The notes below the pieces were generated by a model. It was not told the DNA's origin. It did no database searches and was given only the letters and a program-made list of their open reading frames with translations. DNA of 64,000 nucleotides from Falsiroseomonas sp050563535. GTDB lineage: Bacteria; Pseudomonadota; Alphaproteobacteria; Acetobacterales; Acetobacteraceae. The first letter of the stretch is position 1. Every line of letters starts with the position of its first letter. The translations under genes were made by a program, and so were the position numbers. Below, one piece after another: positions 1 to 9,147 of the stretch. Location of the stretch: contig NZ_JBNXUO010000016.1 of assembly GCF_050563535.1 (NCBI RefSeq), positions 1-64,000 of the forward strand, read 5' to 3'.

Positions 1-2
1 CC

Positions 3-1502
3 GATGAGAGCCCCTCCGCGCCCGGGCTCGACCTGCTGCTCCGGTCCTCGCCGGAGTTGCCGCGTTGGGCCGCGGGCCTGCCCGCACCCGTCGTCACGGG
101 GCTGACGGCGGACAGCCGCGCCGTCGCGCCCGGCTTCCTGTTCGCCGCCCTGCCCGGCGCGCGCGCCGATGGCCGCGCCTTCATTGCCGATGCCGTCGCG
201 CGCGGCGCCGCCGCCGTGCTGGCGCCCACCGGGACGGCCTGGCCCGAGGGCGTGGCGCCGCGGCCGCTGCTGGCCGCCGAGGACCCGCGCCGCGCGCTCG
301 CGCTGCTCGCGGCTGCCTTCCATGGGGCGCAGCCGCGCATCGTGGTCGCGGTGACGGGGACCAACGGCAAGACGAGCACGGTCGACTTCCTGCGCCAGGT
401 CTGGGCGGCGGCGGGGCTGCGCGCCGCCTCGCTCGGCACGCTCGGCCTGCGGGCGGAGGGGTTCGCGCCCGGCCCCTCGCTGACCACGCCGGATCCGGTC
501 GCGCTGCATGCCACGCTCGCCGCGCTCGCGCGCGCACGCGTGGAGGCGGCGGCGATGGAGGCGTCTTCCCACGGGATCGACCAGCGCCGGCTGGACGGCG
601 TGGCGCTGGCGGCCGCGGCCTTCACCAACCTGACGCGCGACCACCTGGACTACCACGGCAGCATGGCGGCGTACCGTGCGGCCAAGCTCCGCCTGTTCGA
701 CACGCTGCTGCCGGCCGGCGCGCCGGCGGTGGCGCATGCGGGGATGGAGGCCGGGACCCTCGATGCGCTGCGCGGCATCGCGGCGCGGCGCGGCCTGCGC
801 CTGCTGACGGTGGGCGAGGACGGGGATGCGGTGCGGCTGGTCGCCCAGCGCCCGACCCCGGCGGGGCAGGAGATCCGCCTCGACGCCTTCGGCCGGCGGG
901 AGGACCTCGTCCTCGCCCTGCCCGGCCGCTTCCAGGCGGACAATGCGATGGTCGCGCTGGCGCTCGCGGTCGGCTGCGGGATGGAGGCGGCGCGCGCGGC
1001 CGCGCTGCTGCCGCGCCTCATGGGCGTGCGGGGGCGGATGGAACTGGCGGCGAGGCTGCCGAACGGCGCCGCCGTCTATGTGGACTACGCCCACACGCCG
1101 GATGCGCTGGAACGGCTGCTCGCCGCCCTGCGCCCGCATGTGGCGCCGGGGGCACGGCTGCATGTGCTGTTCGGCGCCGGCGGCGACCGCGACCCGGGCA
1201 AGCGCCCGCTGATGGGCGCCGCCGCGGCGCGCCATGCCGATCTCTGCTGGGTGACGGACGACAACCCCCGCAGCGAGGACCCGGCCGCGATCCGCCGCGC
1301 CGTGCTGGCCGGCTGCCCGGGCGGGGTGGATGCGGGCGAACGCGCCGACGCCATCGCGCGGGCCATGTCGGCGCTCCGCCCCGGCGACGTGCTGGCGGTG
1401 GCGGGCAAGGGGCATGAGAGCGGGCAGACCATCGGCGCCGTGACGCATCCCTTCGACGACGCCGCGCTGGTGCGCGGCCTGGCTGGGGGAGCCGCGGCAT
1501 GA
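3..1502 (+). CDS. murE: UDP-MurNAc-tripeptide synthetase MurE (5' end outside window)
   Basis: Cytoplasmic Mur ligase that adds the third stem-peptide residue to UDP-MurNAc-L-Ala-D-Glu. The reading frame is open back to base 3 and the residues before the first TTG (57) still look like a MurE N-terminus, so the true start lies upstream of the window. Visible motifs are the ATP-binding loop TGTNGKTS (about 352-375), the EASSHG motif (about 559) and DDNPRSEDP (about 1257-1283); a DNPR signature is the meso-diaminopimelate-type specificity motif, against DNPA-like in lysine enzymes. The stop overlaps the murF start by 4 bp (ATGA). First visible gene of the dcw operon. Confidence 0.96.
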   Translation, partial: DESPSAPGLDLLLRSSPELPRWAAGLPAPVVTGLTADSRAVAPGFLFAALPGARADGRAFIADAVARGAAAVLAPTGTAWPEGVAPRPLLAAEDPRRALALLAAAFHGAQPRIVVAVTGTNGKTSTVDFLRQVWAAAGLRAASLGTLGLRAEGFAPGPSLTTPDPVALHATLAALARARVEAAAMEASSHGIDQRRLDGVALAAAAFTNLTRDHLDYHGSMAAYRAAKLRLFDTLLPAGAPAVAHAGMEAGTLDALRGIAARRGLRLLTVGEDGDAVRLVAQRPTPAGQEIRLDAFGRREDLVLALPGRFQADNAMVALALAVGCGMEAARAAALLPRLMGVRGRMELAARLPNGAAVYVDYAHTPDALERLLAALRPHVAPGARLHVLFGAGGDRDPGKRPLMGAAAARHADLCWVTDDNPRSEDPAAIRRAVLAGCPGGVDAGERADAIARAMSALRPGDVLAVAGKGHESGQTIGAVTHPFDDAALVRGLAGGAAA

Positions 1503-2908
1503 CCCCGCTCTGGACCGCGGCGGAGCTGCGGGCGGCGACCGGCGGCAGCCTGGCCGGCGAGGGCGGCGCGACCGGCGTGTCGATCGACAGCCGCGCCATC
1601 GCGCCGGGCGACCTGTTCGTGGCGCTGCGAGATGCGCGGGACGGGCATGATTTCGTCGCGGATGCGCTGGCGCGCGGCGCCGCGCTTGCCATGGTGGACC
1701 GCGACCCGCCCGGCGTCGCGCCCGGTGCCCCGCTGCTGCGGGTGGCGGACACGCTGACGGGACTGGGCGCGCTGGGCGCCGCGGGGCGGGCGCGCAGCGG
1801 GGCGCGGGTGGTGGGCGTGACCGGCAGCGTCGGCAAGACGACCACGAAGGAGATGCTGCGCCTCGTCCTCGCCGCGCTCGGCCCCACCCATGCCTCGGCG
1901 GCGAGCCACAACAACCACTGGGGCGTGCCGCTGACCCTCGCGCGGCTGCCGCGCGACGCCCGCTTCGCGGTGGTCGAGATGGGGATGAACAACCGCCACG
2001 AGATCGCGCCGCTCTCGCGCCTCGCGCGGCCGCATGTGGCGGTGGTCACGGCGATCGGCACCGCGCATATCGGCCATCTCGGCAGCCAGGCCGCGATCGC
2101 GGAGGAGAAGGCCGACATCGTGCTGGGGCTGGAGCCGGGCGGCGCCGCGGTCCTGCCCGCCGACACGCCCTTCCTGCCGCGGCTCCGTGCCCGCGCGGCG
2201 GAAACGGGGGCCACGGTCGCCACCTTCGGCGAGGCGGCCGAGGCGGATGCCCGGCTGCTGTCCTGGCGCGGCGACGCGACGGGGGTGGACGCCGAGATCG
2301 AACTGCGCGGCGCGGTGCTGCCGGTGCGCATCGGCGCGCCCGGGCACCACATGGCGCTGAACGCCTGCGCGGTGCTGGCGGCGGTGGCCGCGCTCGGCGC
2401 CGATGCAGGCCGGGCGGCCGCGGCGCTGGCGCTGTTCGGCGCGGGGGCGGGGCGCGGGCAGCGGGTGGCGCTGCGCCTGCCCTCCGGCAACGCGACGCTG
2501 ATCGACGACAGCTACAACGCCTCCCCCGCCTCGATCCGGGCGGGGCTCGACGTGCTGGCGGCGCAGCCGGCGGCACGGCGCATCGTCGCGCTCGGCGACA
2601 TGCGGGAGCTGGGGGCGGAGGCGCCGGCGATGCATGCGGAGCTGGCCGGGGATGTCGCGCGGGTGGCGGACCTCGTATTCTGCTGCGGCCCGCTGACCGG
2701 CCACCTGTTCGCCGCGCTGCCCCCCGCGCGGCGCGGCGCGCACCTGCCGGACAGCGCGGCACTGGCGCCGTTGCTGGCCGCCGCGATCCGTCCGGGCGAC
2801 GCGGTGCTGGTGAAGGGTTCGCTCGGCAGCCGGATGGCGCTCGTGGTCAGCGCGCTGAAACAACTGGACGCGAATGTCGGCATGGCCGGCGCAGGGGTGC
2901 TTTCGTGA
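1499..2908 (+). CDS. murF: UDP-MurNAc-tripeptide:D-Ala-D-Ala ligase MurF
   Basis: Cytoplasmic ATP-dependent ligase that adds D-Ala-D-Ala to the UDP-MurNAc-tripeptide, completing the pentapeptide precursor. The 469-aa length is normal. The Mur-ligase P-loop GSVGKTTTK lies near residue 111, the conserved SHNNHWGVP segment near 137, and the DDSYNA(S/N)P motif of the central domain near 338 (DDSYNASPAS). It starts on the ATG inside the murE stop (ATGA) and overlaps mraY by 4 bp, which indicates translational coupling. Confidence 0.97.
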   Translation: MTPLWTAAELRAATGGSLAGEGGATGVSIDSRAIAPGDLFVALRDARDGHDFVADALARGAALAMVDRDPPGVAPGAPLLRVADTLTGLGALGAAGRARSGARVVGVTGSVGKTTTKEMLRLVLAALGPTHASAASHNNHWGVPLTLARLPRDARFAVVEMGMNNRHEIAPLSRLARPHVAVVTAIGTAHIGHLGSQAAIAEEKADIVLGLEPGGAAVLPADTPFLPRLRARAAETGATVATFGEAAEADARLLSWRGDATGVDAEIELRGAVLPVRIGAPGHHMALNACAVLAAVAALGADAGRAAAALALFGAGAGRGQRVALRLPSGNATLIDDSYNASPASIRAGLDVLAAQPAARRIVALGDMRELGAEAPAMHAELAGDVARVADLVFCCGPLTGHLFAALPPARRGAHLPDSAALAPLLAAAIRPGDAVLVKGSLGSRMALVVSALKQLDANVGMAGAGVLS

Positions 2909-3993
2909 TCTTCAACCTGCTCTCGCCGCTTGCCGACGAGTTCATCCTGTTCAACCTGATCCGCTACACGACCTTCCGCGCCGGCGCCGCCTGCATGACC
3001 GCGCTGTTCCTGGCGCTGTTCTTCGGGCCGGCCATCATCCGCTACCTGCGCGCCACGCAGAACGGCGGCCAGCCGATCCGCGAGGACGGGCCGCAGAGCC
3101 ACCTGGTGACGAAGAAGGGCACGCCGACGATGGGCGGCGTGCTGATCCTGTTCGCGCTGGCGGTGTCCACGCTGCTGTGGGCGGACCTGCGCAACGGCTT
3201 CGTCTGGGCGGTGCTGCTGGTGACGCTGGGCTATGGCGCGCTGGGCTTCGCGGATGACTGGCTGAAGGTCACGAAGCGCAACACCAAGGGGGTGTCGGGG
3301 CGGCAGAAGCTGGTGGCGCAGGCCGCCATCGGCGCGGTGGCCGCTGTCTGGATCGCCTGGCTGATGCCGCCCGGCCTCGGCGACAAGCTGGCCTTCCCGG
3401 TCTTCAAGGAGGCGCTGCTGCCGCTCGGCCTCGCCTTCCCCATCCTGGCGATGCTGGTGATGATGGGCGCGTCCAACGCGGTGAACCTGACCGACGGGCT
3501 GGACGGGCTGGCGATCGTGCCGGTGATGATCGCGGCGGGGGTCTTCGGGCTGATCGCCTACCTCGTCGGCAACCGCGTCTTCGCGGACTACCTGCAGCTG
3601 CATTTCGTGCCGGGCACGGGCGAACTGGCAGTGTTCCTCTCGGCGCTGATCGGCGCGGGGCTCGGCTTCCTGTGGTTCAACGCGCCGCCCGCGGCGGTCT
3701 TCATGGGCGACACCGGCAGCCTGTCGATCGGCGGCGCGCTCGGCGCGGTCGCGGTTGCGACCAAGCACGAGATCGTGCTGGCCATCGTGGGCGGGCTGTT
3801 CGTGGTGGAGACGCTGTCGGTCATCATCCAGGTCTTCTGGTTCAAGCGCACCGGGCAGCGCGTCTTCCTGATGGCGCCGCTGCACCACCATTTCGAGAAG
3901 AAGGGCTGGGCGGAGCCCACCATCGTCATCCGTTTCTGGATCATCGCCATGGTGCTGGCGCTGGTCGGCCTGTCGACGCTGAAGATCCGATGA
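2905..3993 (+). CDS. mraY: Phospho-MurNAc-pentapeptide transferase MraY
   Basis: Polytopic inner-membrane enzyme that transfers phospho-MurNAc-pentapeptide to undecaprenyl phosphate, giving lipid I. At 362 aa it has the family's usual length and about ten hydrophobic segments. Diagnostic motifs include KKGTPTMGG (about residue 70), the DD pair in FADDWLK (about 117), NLTDGLDGLA (about 197), MGDTGSL (about 267) and the histidine-rich APLHHHFEKKGW near 326. Coupled by 4-bp overlaps to murF upstream and murD downstream. Confidence 0.97.
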   Translation: MIFNLLSPLADEFILFNLIRYTTFRAGAACMTALFLALFFGPAIIRYLRATQNGGQPIREDGPQSHLVTKKGTPTMGGVLILFALAVSTLLWADLRNGFVWAVLLVTLGYGALGFADDWLKVTKRNTKGVSGRQKLVAQAAIGAVAAVWIAWLMPPGLGDKLAFPVFKEALLPLGLAFPILAMLVMMGASNAVNLTDGLDGLAIVPVMIAAGVFGLIAYLVGNRVFADYLQLHFVPGTGELAVFLSALIGAGLGFLWFNAPPAAVFMGDTGSLSIGGALGAVAVATKHEIVLAIVGGLFVVETLSVIIQVFWFKRTGQRVFLMAPLHHHFEKKGWAEPTIVIRFWIIAMVLALVGLSTLKIR

Positions 3994-5435
3994 GCGCGCC
4001 GGGCCGCGAAGCGCCGCAGGGGCGCAACCCGGACATGGCCGGCGGGCCGCGCTTCGCACCCTTCGCGGGGGAACGCGTGGCGCTGGTGGGCCTCGGCCGC
4101 GCCGGGCTGCCGGCGGCGCTGCGCCTGCGCGACTGGGGCGCCGAAGTGACGGTGTGGGACGACCGGGCGGAGGCGCGCGCGGCGGCCGAGGCCGCAGGGC
4201 TCGCGCTGCGCGACGTCTCCTCCGGCCCCTTCCCGGCCGATGCATTGCTGCTCTCGCCCGGCATACCCCATGCAATGCCCAGCCCGCACCCCGCCGCCGA
4301 ACGCGCGCGGGACGCGGGGGTGCCGATCCTCTGCGACGTGGAGTACCTGTTCCGCGCGGTCCGCGCCGCGGGCAGCGGGGCGGCCTTCGTCGGCATCACC
4401 GGCACCAACGGGAAGTCCACCACGACGGCACTGGTCCACCACCTGCTGCGCGGCGCGGGGCGGGTGGCGGAGGTCGGCGGCAATCTTGGCCCCGCGGCGC
4501 TCGGCCTCAAGATGTTGGGGTCGGACGGCGTATACACACTCGAAATGTCGTCTTACATGTTGGAGCGAATCGCAACGGTCGTCTTCAACCTGGGCGTGAT
4601 GCTGAACCTCAGCCCCGATCACCTCGACCGTCACGGGAGCATGGCCGGCTATGCCGCTGCGAAGGCGCGCATCTTCGCCGGACAGCGCCCGGAGGATCTT
4701 GCCGTGCTGGGCCAGGACGACCCGATGACGGCGGCGATGGCGCCGGCGGTGACGGCGCGCCTGGTGCCGATCTCGGGCCGGCGCCGGGTGGCGGGCGGGA
4801 TCTGGGCGGAGGGGATGTCGCTGCGCGACGAGGCGGGCGAGATCGCGGACCTGCGCGCCGCCCCGGCCCTGCCCGGCGCGCACAACGCGCAGAATGCGGC
4901 GGCCGCGGCGGCGGTGGCCTTCGGGCTCGGCCTGACGCGGGCGCAGGTGGCGGCGGGGCTGGCCGGCTTCCCCGGGCTGGCGCACCGGCAGGAAGGGGTG
5001 GGCAGCCTCGGCGGCGTCGCCTTCGTCAACGACAGCAAGGCGACCAACGTGGACAGCGCGGCGCGCGCGCTCGGGTCCTATGACCGCGTGGTGTGGATCG
5101 CGGGGGGGATGGGCAAGGAAGGCGGGATCGAGGGGCTGGCGCCCTTCTTCCCGCGCATCGCCCGCGCCTTCCTGATCGGGCGCGACGCGGCCGCCTTCGC
5201 GCAGACGCTCGCCGAGGCCGGCGTCCCGCACGAGGTCGCGGGCACGCTGGAGGCTGCGGTCCCGGCCGCCGCGGCGGCCGCGCTCGGCGGCGCGGCGCCG
5301 GTGGTGCTGCTGTCGCCCGCCGCGGCCAGCTTCGACCAGTTCACCGGCTTCGATGCGCGCGGCGACCGCTTCCGCGCGCTGGTGCGGGCGATGATCGCCG
5401 GCGCCGCAGGCTCGCCCGGGGGGAAGGCCGCATGA
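3990..5435 (+). CDS. murD: UDP-MurNAc-L-Ala:D-Glu ligase MurD
   Basis: Cytoplasmic Mur ligase that adds D-glutamate to UDP-MurNAc-L-Ala. 481 aa. The ATG at 3990 overlaps the mraY stop by 4 bp; the frame is open further upstream inside mraY but that part is a shadow. A Rossmann-like N-terminal domain (VALVGLGRAG) is followed by the P-loop GITGTNGKST, the NLSPDHLDRH segment and the C-terminal NDSKATN motif (about residue 350). Its stop overlaps the ftsW start by 4 bp. Confidence 0.96.
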   Translation: MSAPGREAPQGRNPDMAGGPRFAPFAGERVALVGLGRAGLPAALRLRDWGAEVTVWDDRAEARAAAEAAGLALRDVSSGPFPADALLLSPGIPHAMPSPHPAAERARDAGVPILCDVEYLFRAVRAAGSGAAFVGITGTNGKSTTTALVHHLLRGAGRVAEVGGNLGPAALGLKMLGSDGVYTLEMSSYMLERIATVVFNLGVMLNLSPDHLDRHGSMAGYAAAKARIFAGQRPEDLAVLGQDDPMTAAMAPAVTARLVPISGRRRVAGGIWAEGMSLRDEAGEIADLRAAPALPGAHNAQNAAAAAAVAFGLGLTRAQVAAGLAGFPGLAHRQEGVGSLGGVAFVNDSKATNVDSAARALGSYDRVVWIAGGMGKEGGIEGLAPFFPRIARAFLIGRDAAAFAQTLAEAGVPHEVAGTLEAAVPAAAAAALGGAAPVVLLSPAAASFDQFTGFDARGDRFRALVRAMIAGAAGSPGGKAA

Positions 5436-6565
5436 TCGCCGTCTCGCGCGCGGACACGTCCCGCCTCGGCCGCTGGTGGTGGACGGTGGACCGCTGGACG
5501 CTGGCGGCGCTGCTGGCGCTGATCGGCTTCGGCTACGTGATGATGCTGGCGGCGTCGCCCGCGGTGGCGGAACGCATCGGCGCCTCGTCGCGCAACATGT
5601 TCTTCCTGCGCCAGATCTTCTACCTCGGCGCCGCGACGGCTGTGATGCTGGCGGTCTCCACGCTGAACGTGAAGGAGGTGCGGCTGCTCGCCTGGCTCGG
5701 CTTTGCGGGGGCGCTGCTGCTGGTGGCGGCGACGCTGGTGGCGGGGGTGGAGATCAAGGGCGCGCGGCGCTGGCTGTCGCTGCCCGGCATCGGGTCGCTG
5801 CAACCGTCGGAATTCCTGAAGCCGTGCTTCGCCGTGGTGGCCGCCTGGCTGGTCGCCGAGGGCAAGGTGAACCGGCGCTGGGGCGCGACAATCCTCGCCA
5901 TCGCGCTCTACCTGCTCATCGCGGGCCTGCTGAAGGGCCAGCCGGACATCGGGATGCTGCTGGTGGTCACCGCGGTGTTCTTCGCGCAGTTCTTCGTGGC
6001 GGGGCTGAACCTGTTCGCGGTGGGCTTCGTCGGCGCGCTCGGCGTGGCGGGGGCGGGGCTGGCCTATCTGCTGTTCCCGCACGTCCAGTCGCGCGTGCAC
6101 CGCTTCCTCGACCCCGCGGCGGGCGACAACTACCAGGTGACGGTGGCGCTGGAGGCCTTCGGCAATGGCGGGCTGCTGGGCCGCGGCCCGGGCGAGGGGC
6201 GGGTGAAGAACGTCCTGCCCGACGCGCATGCCGACTTCGTCTTCGCCGTCGCGGGGGAGGAGTTCGGCCTGGTGATCTGCCTGGTCATCCTGGCGCTGTT
6301 CTGCTTCGTGGTGGTGCGCGGCCTGGTGCGGCTGCTGGGGGAGACGGACCTGTTCATCGTGCTGGCGGCATCGGGGCTGCTGACGCAGTTCGGGCTGCAG
6401 GCCTTCGTCAACATGGCGTCCTCGCTGCACCTGATCCCGACCAAGGGGATGACCCTGCCCTTCGTCAGCTATGGCGGGTCCTCGGTGCTGGCGATCGCGC
6501 TGGGGATGGGGTTCCTGCTGGCGCTGACGCGCCGGCGCCTGTCCCGCGCCGAGGATGAGCGATGA
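5432..6565 (+). CDS. ftsW: Lipid II-polymerising SEDS division protein FtsW
   Basis: SEDS-family inner-membrane glycosyltransferase of the divisome, working with the transpeptidase FtsI to make septal peptidoglycan. 377 aa from the ATG that overlaps the murD stop (ATGA). About ten hydrophobic segments are visible. SEDS signatures are LQPSEFLK near residue 127, the GNGGLLGRGPGEG loop near 246, HADFVFAVAGEEFG near 267 (conserved catalytic-loop region) and PFVSYGGSS near 345. The location between murD and murG is the classical one. Confidence 0.95.
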   Translation: MIAVSRADTSRLGRWWWTVDRWTLAALLALIGFGYVMMLAASPAVAERIGASSRNMFFLRQIFYLGAATAVMLAVSTLNVKEVRLLAWLGFAGALLLVAATLVAGVEIKGARRWLSLPGIGSLQPSEFLKPCFAVVAAWLVAEGKVNRRWGATILAIALYLLIAGLLKGQPDIGMLLVVTAVFFAQFFVAGLNLFAVGFVGALGVAGAGLAYLLFPHVQSRVHRFLDPAAGDNYQVTVALEAFGNGGLLGRGPGEGRVKNVLPDAHADFVFAVAGEEFGLVICLVILALFCFVVVRGLVRLLGETDLFIVLAASGLLTQFGLQAFVNMASSLHLIPTKGMTLPFVSYGGSSVLAIALGMGFLLALTRRRLSRAEDER

Positions 6566-7704
6566 TGCGCGGCCCCGTGGCACGCCCCATCGTGATCGCC
6601 GCCGGCGGCACCGGCGGCCACCTGTTCCCGGCCGAGGCGCTGGCGGCGGAGCTTGCGGCGCGCGGAGAGCGCATCGCGCTGATGACCGATGCGCGGAGCT
6701 CGGCCTATGAAAGCCCGGCCTTTGGCGGGGCGGAACGCTTCGTCCTGAAGGGCTCGGGCCTGGCCGGGCGGGGCGCGCGGGCGGCGGCGCGCGGCGCGCT
6801 GGCGCTGGCGGCGGGCACGATGGAGGCCCGCGGCATCCTGAAGCGGCTCGACGCGGCGGCGGTGGTGGGCTTCGGCGGCTACCCCTCGGTGCCGCCGCTG
6901 CTGGCGGCGCGCACGCTCGGCCGTGCCCGGCGGCCGGTGACGGCCCTGCACGAGCAGAACGCCGTGCTCGGCCGCGCCAACCGGATGCTGGCGCCGGGCG
7001 CGGACCTGCTGGCGCTGTCGGTGCAGGACACGACGAAGGTGCCGGCCTCGGCGCGGGTGGAGGTGGTGGGCAACCCCGTTCGCCCCGCGCTGGCGGCGCT
7101 GGCCGGGCAGCCCTATTCCCCGCCGGCGGAGGACGGGGTGATCCGGCTGCTGGTGCTGGGCGGGTCGCTCGGCGCGCGCGTGCTGGCGGATGTGGTGCCG
7201 GCGGCGGTGGCCTCACTGCCCGATGCGCTGCGCGCGCGGCTGGTGGTCACGCAGCAGACGCGGGCGGAGGACCTGCCGCGGGTCGAGACCGCGTATCGCG
7301 CGGCGGGCGTGCCGGCCGACCTGTCGCCCTTCTTCGGCGACGTCGCGGTGCGGCTTTCGGTCGCGCATCTGGTGATCGCGCGGGCGGGCGCCTCGACGGT
7401 GGCCGAACTCGCCTGCGCGGGTCGTCCTTCCATCCTGGTGCCGCTGCCGCACGCGATCGACGACCATCAGACCGCCAACGGAAGGTCCCTTGCCTCCGTC
7501 GGCGCGGCGTGGCTCATGCCGCAACCCGGCTTCACCCCCGATGCACTGGCCAGGCACCTGGCGGCGATGTTCGCCTCGCCGCCCGTGCTGGCGCGCGCGG
7601 CGGGGGCGGCGCAGGGGCTGGCGCGCCCGGATGCGGCGCGGCGGCTGGCCGACCTCGTCCTCTCCCTCGTGGCGCGCGCGGATGCGTTGCCGGAGCCCCG
7701 CTAG
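6562..7704 (+). CDS. murG: Undecaprenyl-PP-MurNAc-pentapeptide GlcNAc transferase MurG
   Basis: Peripheral inner-membrane GT-B glycosyltransferase that converts lipid I to lipid II using UDP-GlcNAc. 380 aa. The N-terminal glycine-rich loop GGTGGHLFPA (about residue 14) and the second loop GGSLGAR (about 193) are both present, and ISxARAGAST-like sequence (IARAGASTVAEL) marks the donor-binding site. The ATG overlaps the ftsW stop; a second ATG follows immediately at 6565. murC begins on the base after the stop. Confidence 0.96.
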   Translation: MMRGPVARPIVIAAGGTGGHLFPAEALAAELAARGERIALMTDARSSAYESPAFGGAERFVLKGSGLAGRGARAAARGALALAAGTMEARGILKRLDAAAVVGFGGYPSVPPLLAARTLGRARRPVTALHEQNAVLGRANRMLAPGADLLALSVQDTTKVPASARVEVVGNPVRPALAALAGQPYSPPAEDGVIRLLVLGGSLGARVLADVVPAAVASLPDALRARLVVTQQTRAEDLPRVETAYRAAGVPADLSPFFGDVAVRLSVAHLVIARAGASTVAELACAGRPSILVPLPHAIDDHQTANGRSLASVGAAWLMPQPGFTPDALARHLAAMFASPPVLARAAGAAQGLARPDAARRLADLVLSLVARADALPEPR

Positions 7705-9147
7705 ATGCGCGCCCTGCCCCTCTCGATCGGCCCCATCCACTTCGTCGGCATCGGCGGCATCGGCATGTCCGGCATCGCCGAGGTGCTGCACAACCTGGGC
7801 TATGCGGTCCAGGGCAGCGACATCTCGGAAGGCTACAACGTCGCCCGCCTGCGGGAGGCCGGGATCCCGGTGATGGTGGGCCATGACGCCGCCAACCTGG
7901 GCGCGGCGCAGGTCGTCGTCGTCTCCACCGCCGTCAGGCGCGACAACCCCGAGGTGCAGGCCGCCCGCGCGCGGCTGGTCCCCGTGGTGCGGCGCGCCGA
8001 GATGCTGGCGGAGCTGATGCGGCTGAAGTGGTCGGTCGCCATCGGCGGCACCCATGGCAAGACCACCACCACCAGCCTCGTCGCCGCCGTGCTGGAAGCC
8101 GCGCGGCTCGACCCCACCGTGATCAACGGCGGGATCATCAACGCCTATGGCACCAACACCCGCCTCGGCGCGGGCGACTGGATGGTGGTGGAGGCGGATG
8201 AGAGCGACGGCAGCTTCCTGAAGCTGCCCGCCGTGGTCGCCGTGGTGACCAACATGGACGCCGAGCACCTGGACCACTGGGGCACGGCCGAGGCGATGAA
8301 GGAAGGCTACGCCGCCTTCGTCGGCAACATCCCCTTCTACGGCTTCGCCGTGCTCTGCGCCGACCACCCGGAGGTGCAGGCGATGATCCCGCGCCTGTCG
8401 GACCGGCGGATCATCACCTACGGCTTCTCGCCGCAGGCGGATGTGCGGGCCGAACGCCTGATCACCGACCGCATGGGCGCCACCTTCGAGGTGGTGGTGC
8501 GCGACCGCGCCACCGGCCGCAGCCGCACCATGAAGCCGATGCGCCTGCCGATGCTGGGCAGCCACAACGTGCAGAACGCGCTTGCCGCCATCGCCATCGC
8601 CACCGAGATGGACGTGGACGAGCAGACGATCCGCACCGCGCTGGCCGGCTTCAAGGGCGTGAAGCGCCGCTTCACCCGCACGGGCGAGGCCGGGGGCATC
8701 ACCATCATCGACGACTACGGCCACCACCCGGTGGAGATCGCGGCGGTGCTGAAGGCGGCGCGCCAGGCCGGCGCGCGCGACGTGGTGGCGGTGGTGCAGC
8801 CGCACCGCTACTCGCGCCTCGCCTCCCTGTTCGAGGATTTCTGCGCCTGCATGAACGACGCCGGCACGGTCATCGTCGCCGATGTCTACGCGGCGGGCGA
8901 GCAGCCGATGCCCGGCGTCGACCGCGACGCGCTGGTGGAGGGGCTGCGCGCGCGCGGGCACCGGTCCGTCGTGCCGCTGCCCGGGCCCGACAGCCTGGCG
9001 GAGATGGTGAACGCCATCGCGCGGGCGGGCGACTACGTGGTCTGCCTCGGCGCGGGCAACATCACCAACTGGGCGCATGCGCTTCCCGAACAGCTCGCCG
9101 CGCTGCAGACGCGCACGCGGCCGCGGCTGGTGGGCGGCAGCAAGTGA
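7705..9147 (+). CDS. murC: UDP-MurNAc:L-alanine ligase MurC
   Basis: Cytoplasmic ATP-dependent ligase that starts the stem peptide by adding L-Ala to UDP-MurNAc. 480 aa. It shows the N-terminal FVGIGGIGMSG nucleotide-fold motif, the P-loop GGTHGKTTTT (about residue 113), the EADESDGSF segment and the conserved DDYGHHPVEI motif (about 337) followed by QPHRYSR. The start codon abuts the murG stop; the stop overlaps the GTG of murB. Confidence 0.97.
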   Translation: MRALPLSIGPIHFVGIGGIGMSGIAEVLHNLGYAVQGSDISEGYNVARLREAGIPVMVGHDAANLGAAQVVVVSTAVRRDNPEVQAARARLVPVVRRAEMLAELMRLKWSVAIGGTHGKTTTTSLVAAVLEAARLDPTVINGGIINAYGTNTRLGAGDWMVVEADESDGSFLKLPAVVAVVTNMDAEHLDHWGTAEAMKEGYAAFVGNIPFYGFAVLCADHPEVQAMIPRLSDRRIITYGFSPQADVRAERLITDRMGATFEVVVRDRATGRSRTMKPMRLPMLGSHNVQNALAAIAIATEMDVDEQTIRTALAGFKGVKRRFTRTGEAGGITIIDDYGHHPVEIAAVLKAARQAGARDVVAVVQPHRYSRLASLFEDFCACMNDAGTVIVADVYAAGEQPMPGVDRDALVEGLRARGHRSVVPLPGPDSLAEMVNAIARAGDYVVCLGAGNITNWAHALPEQLAALQTRTRPRLVGGSK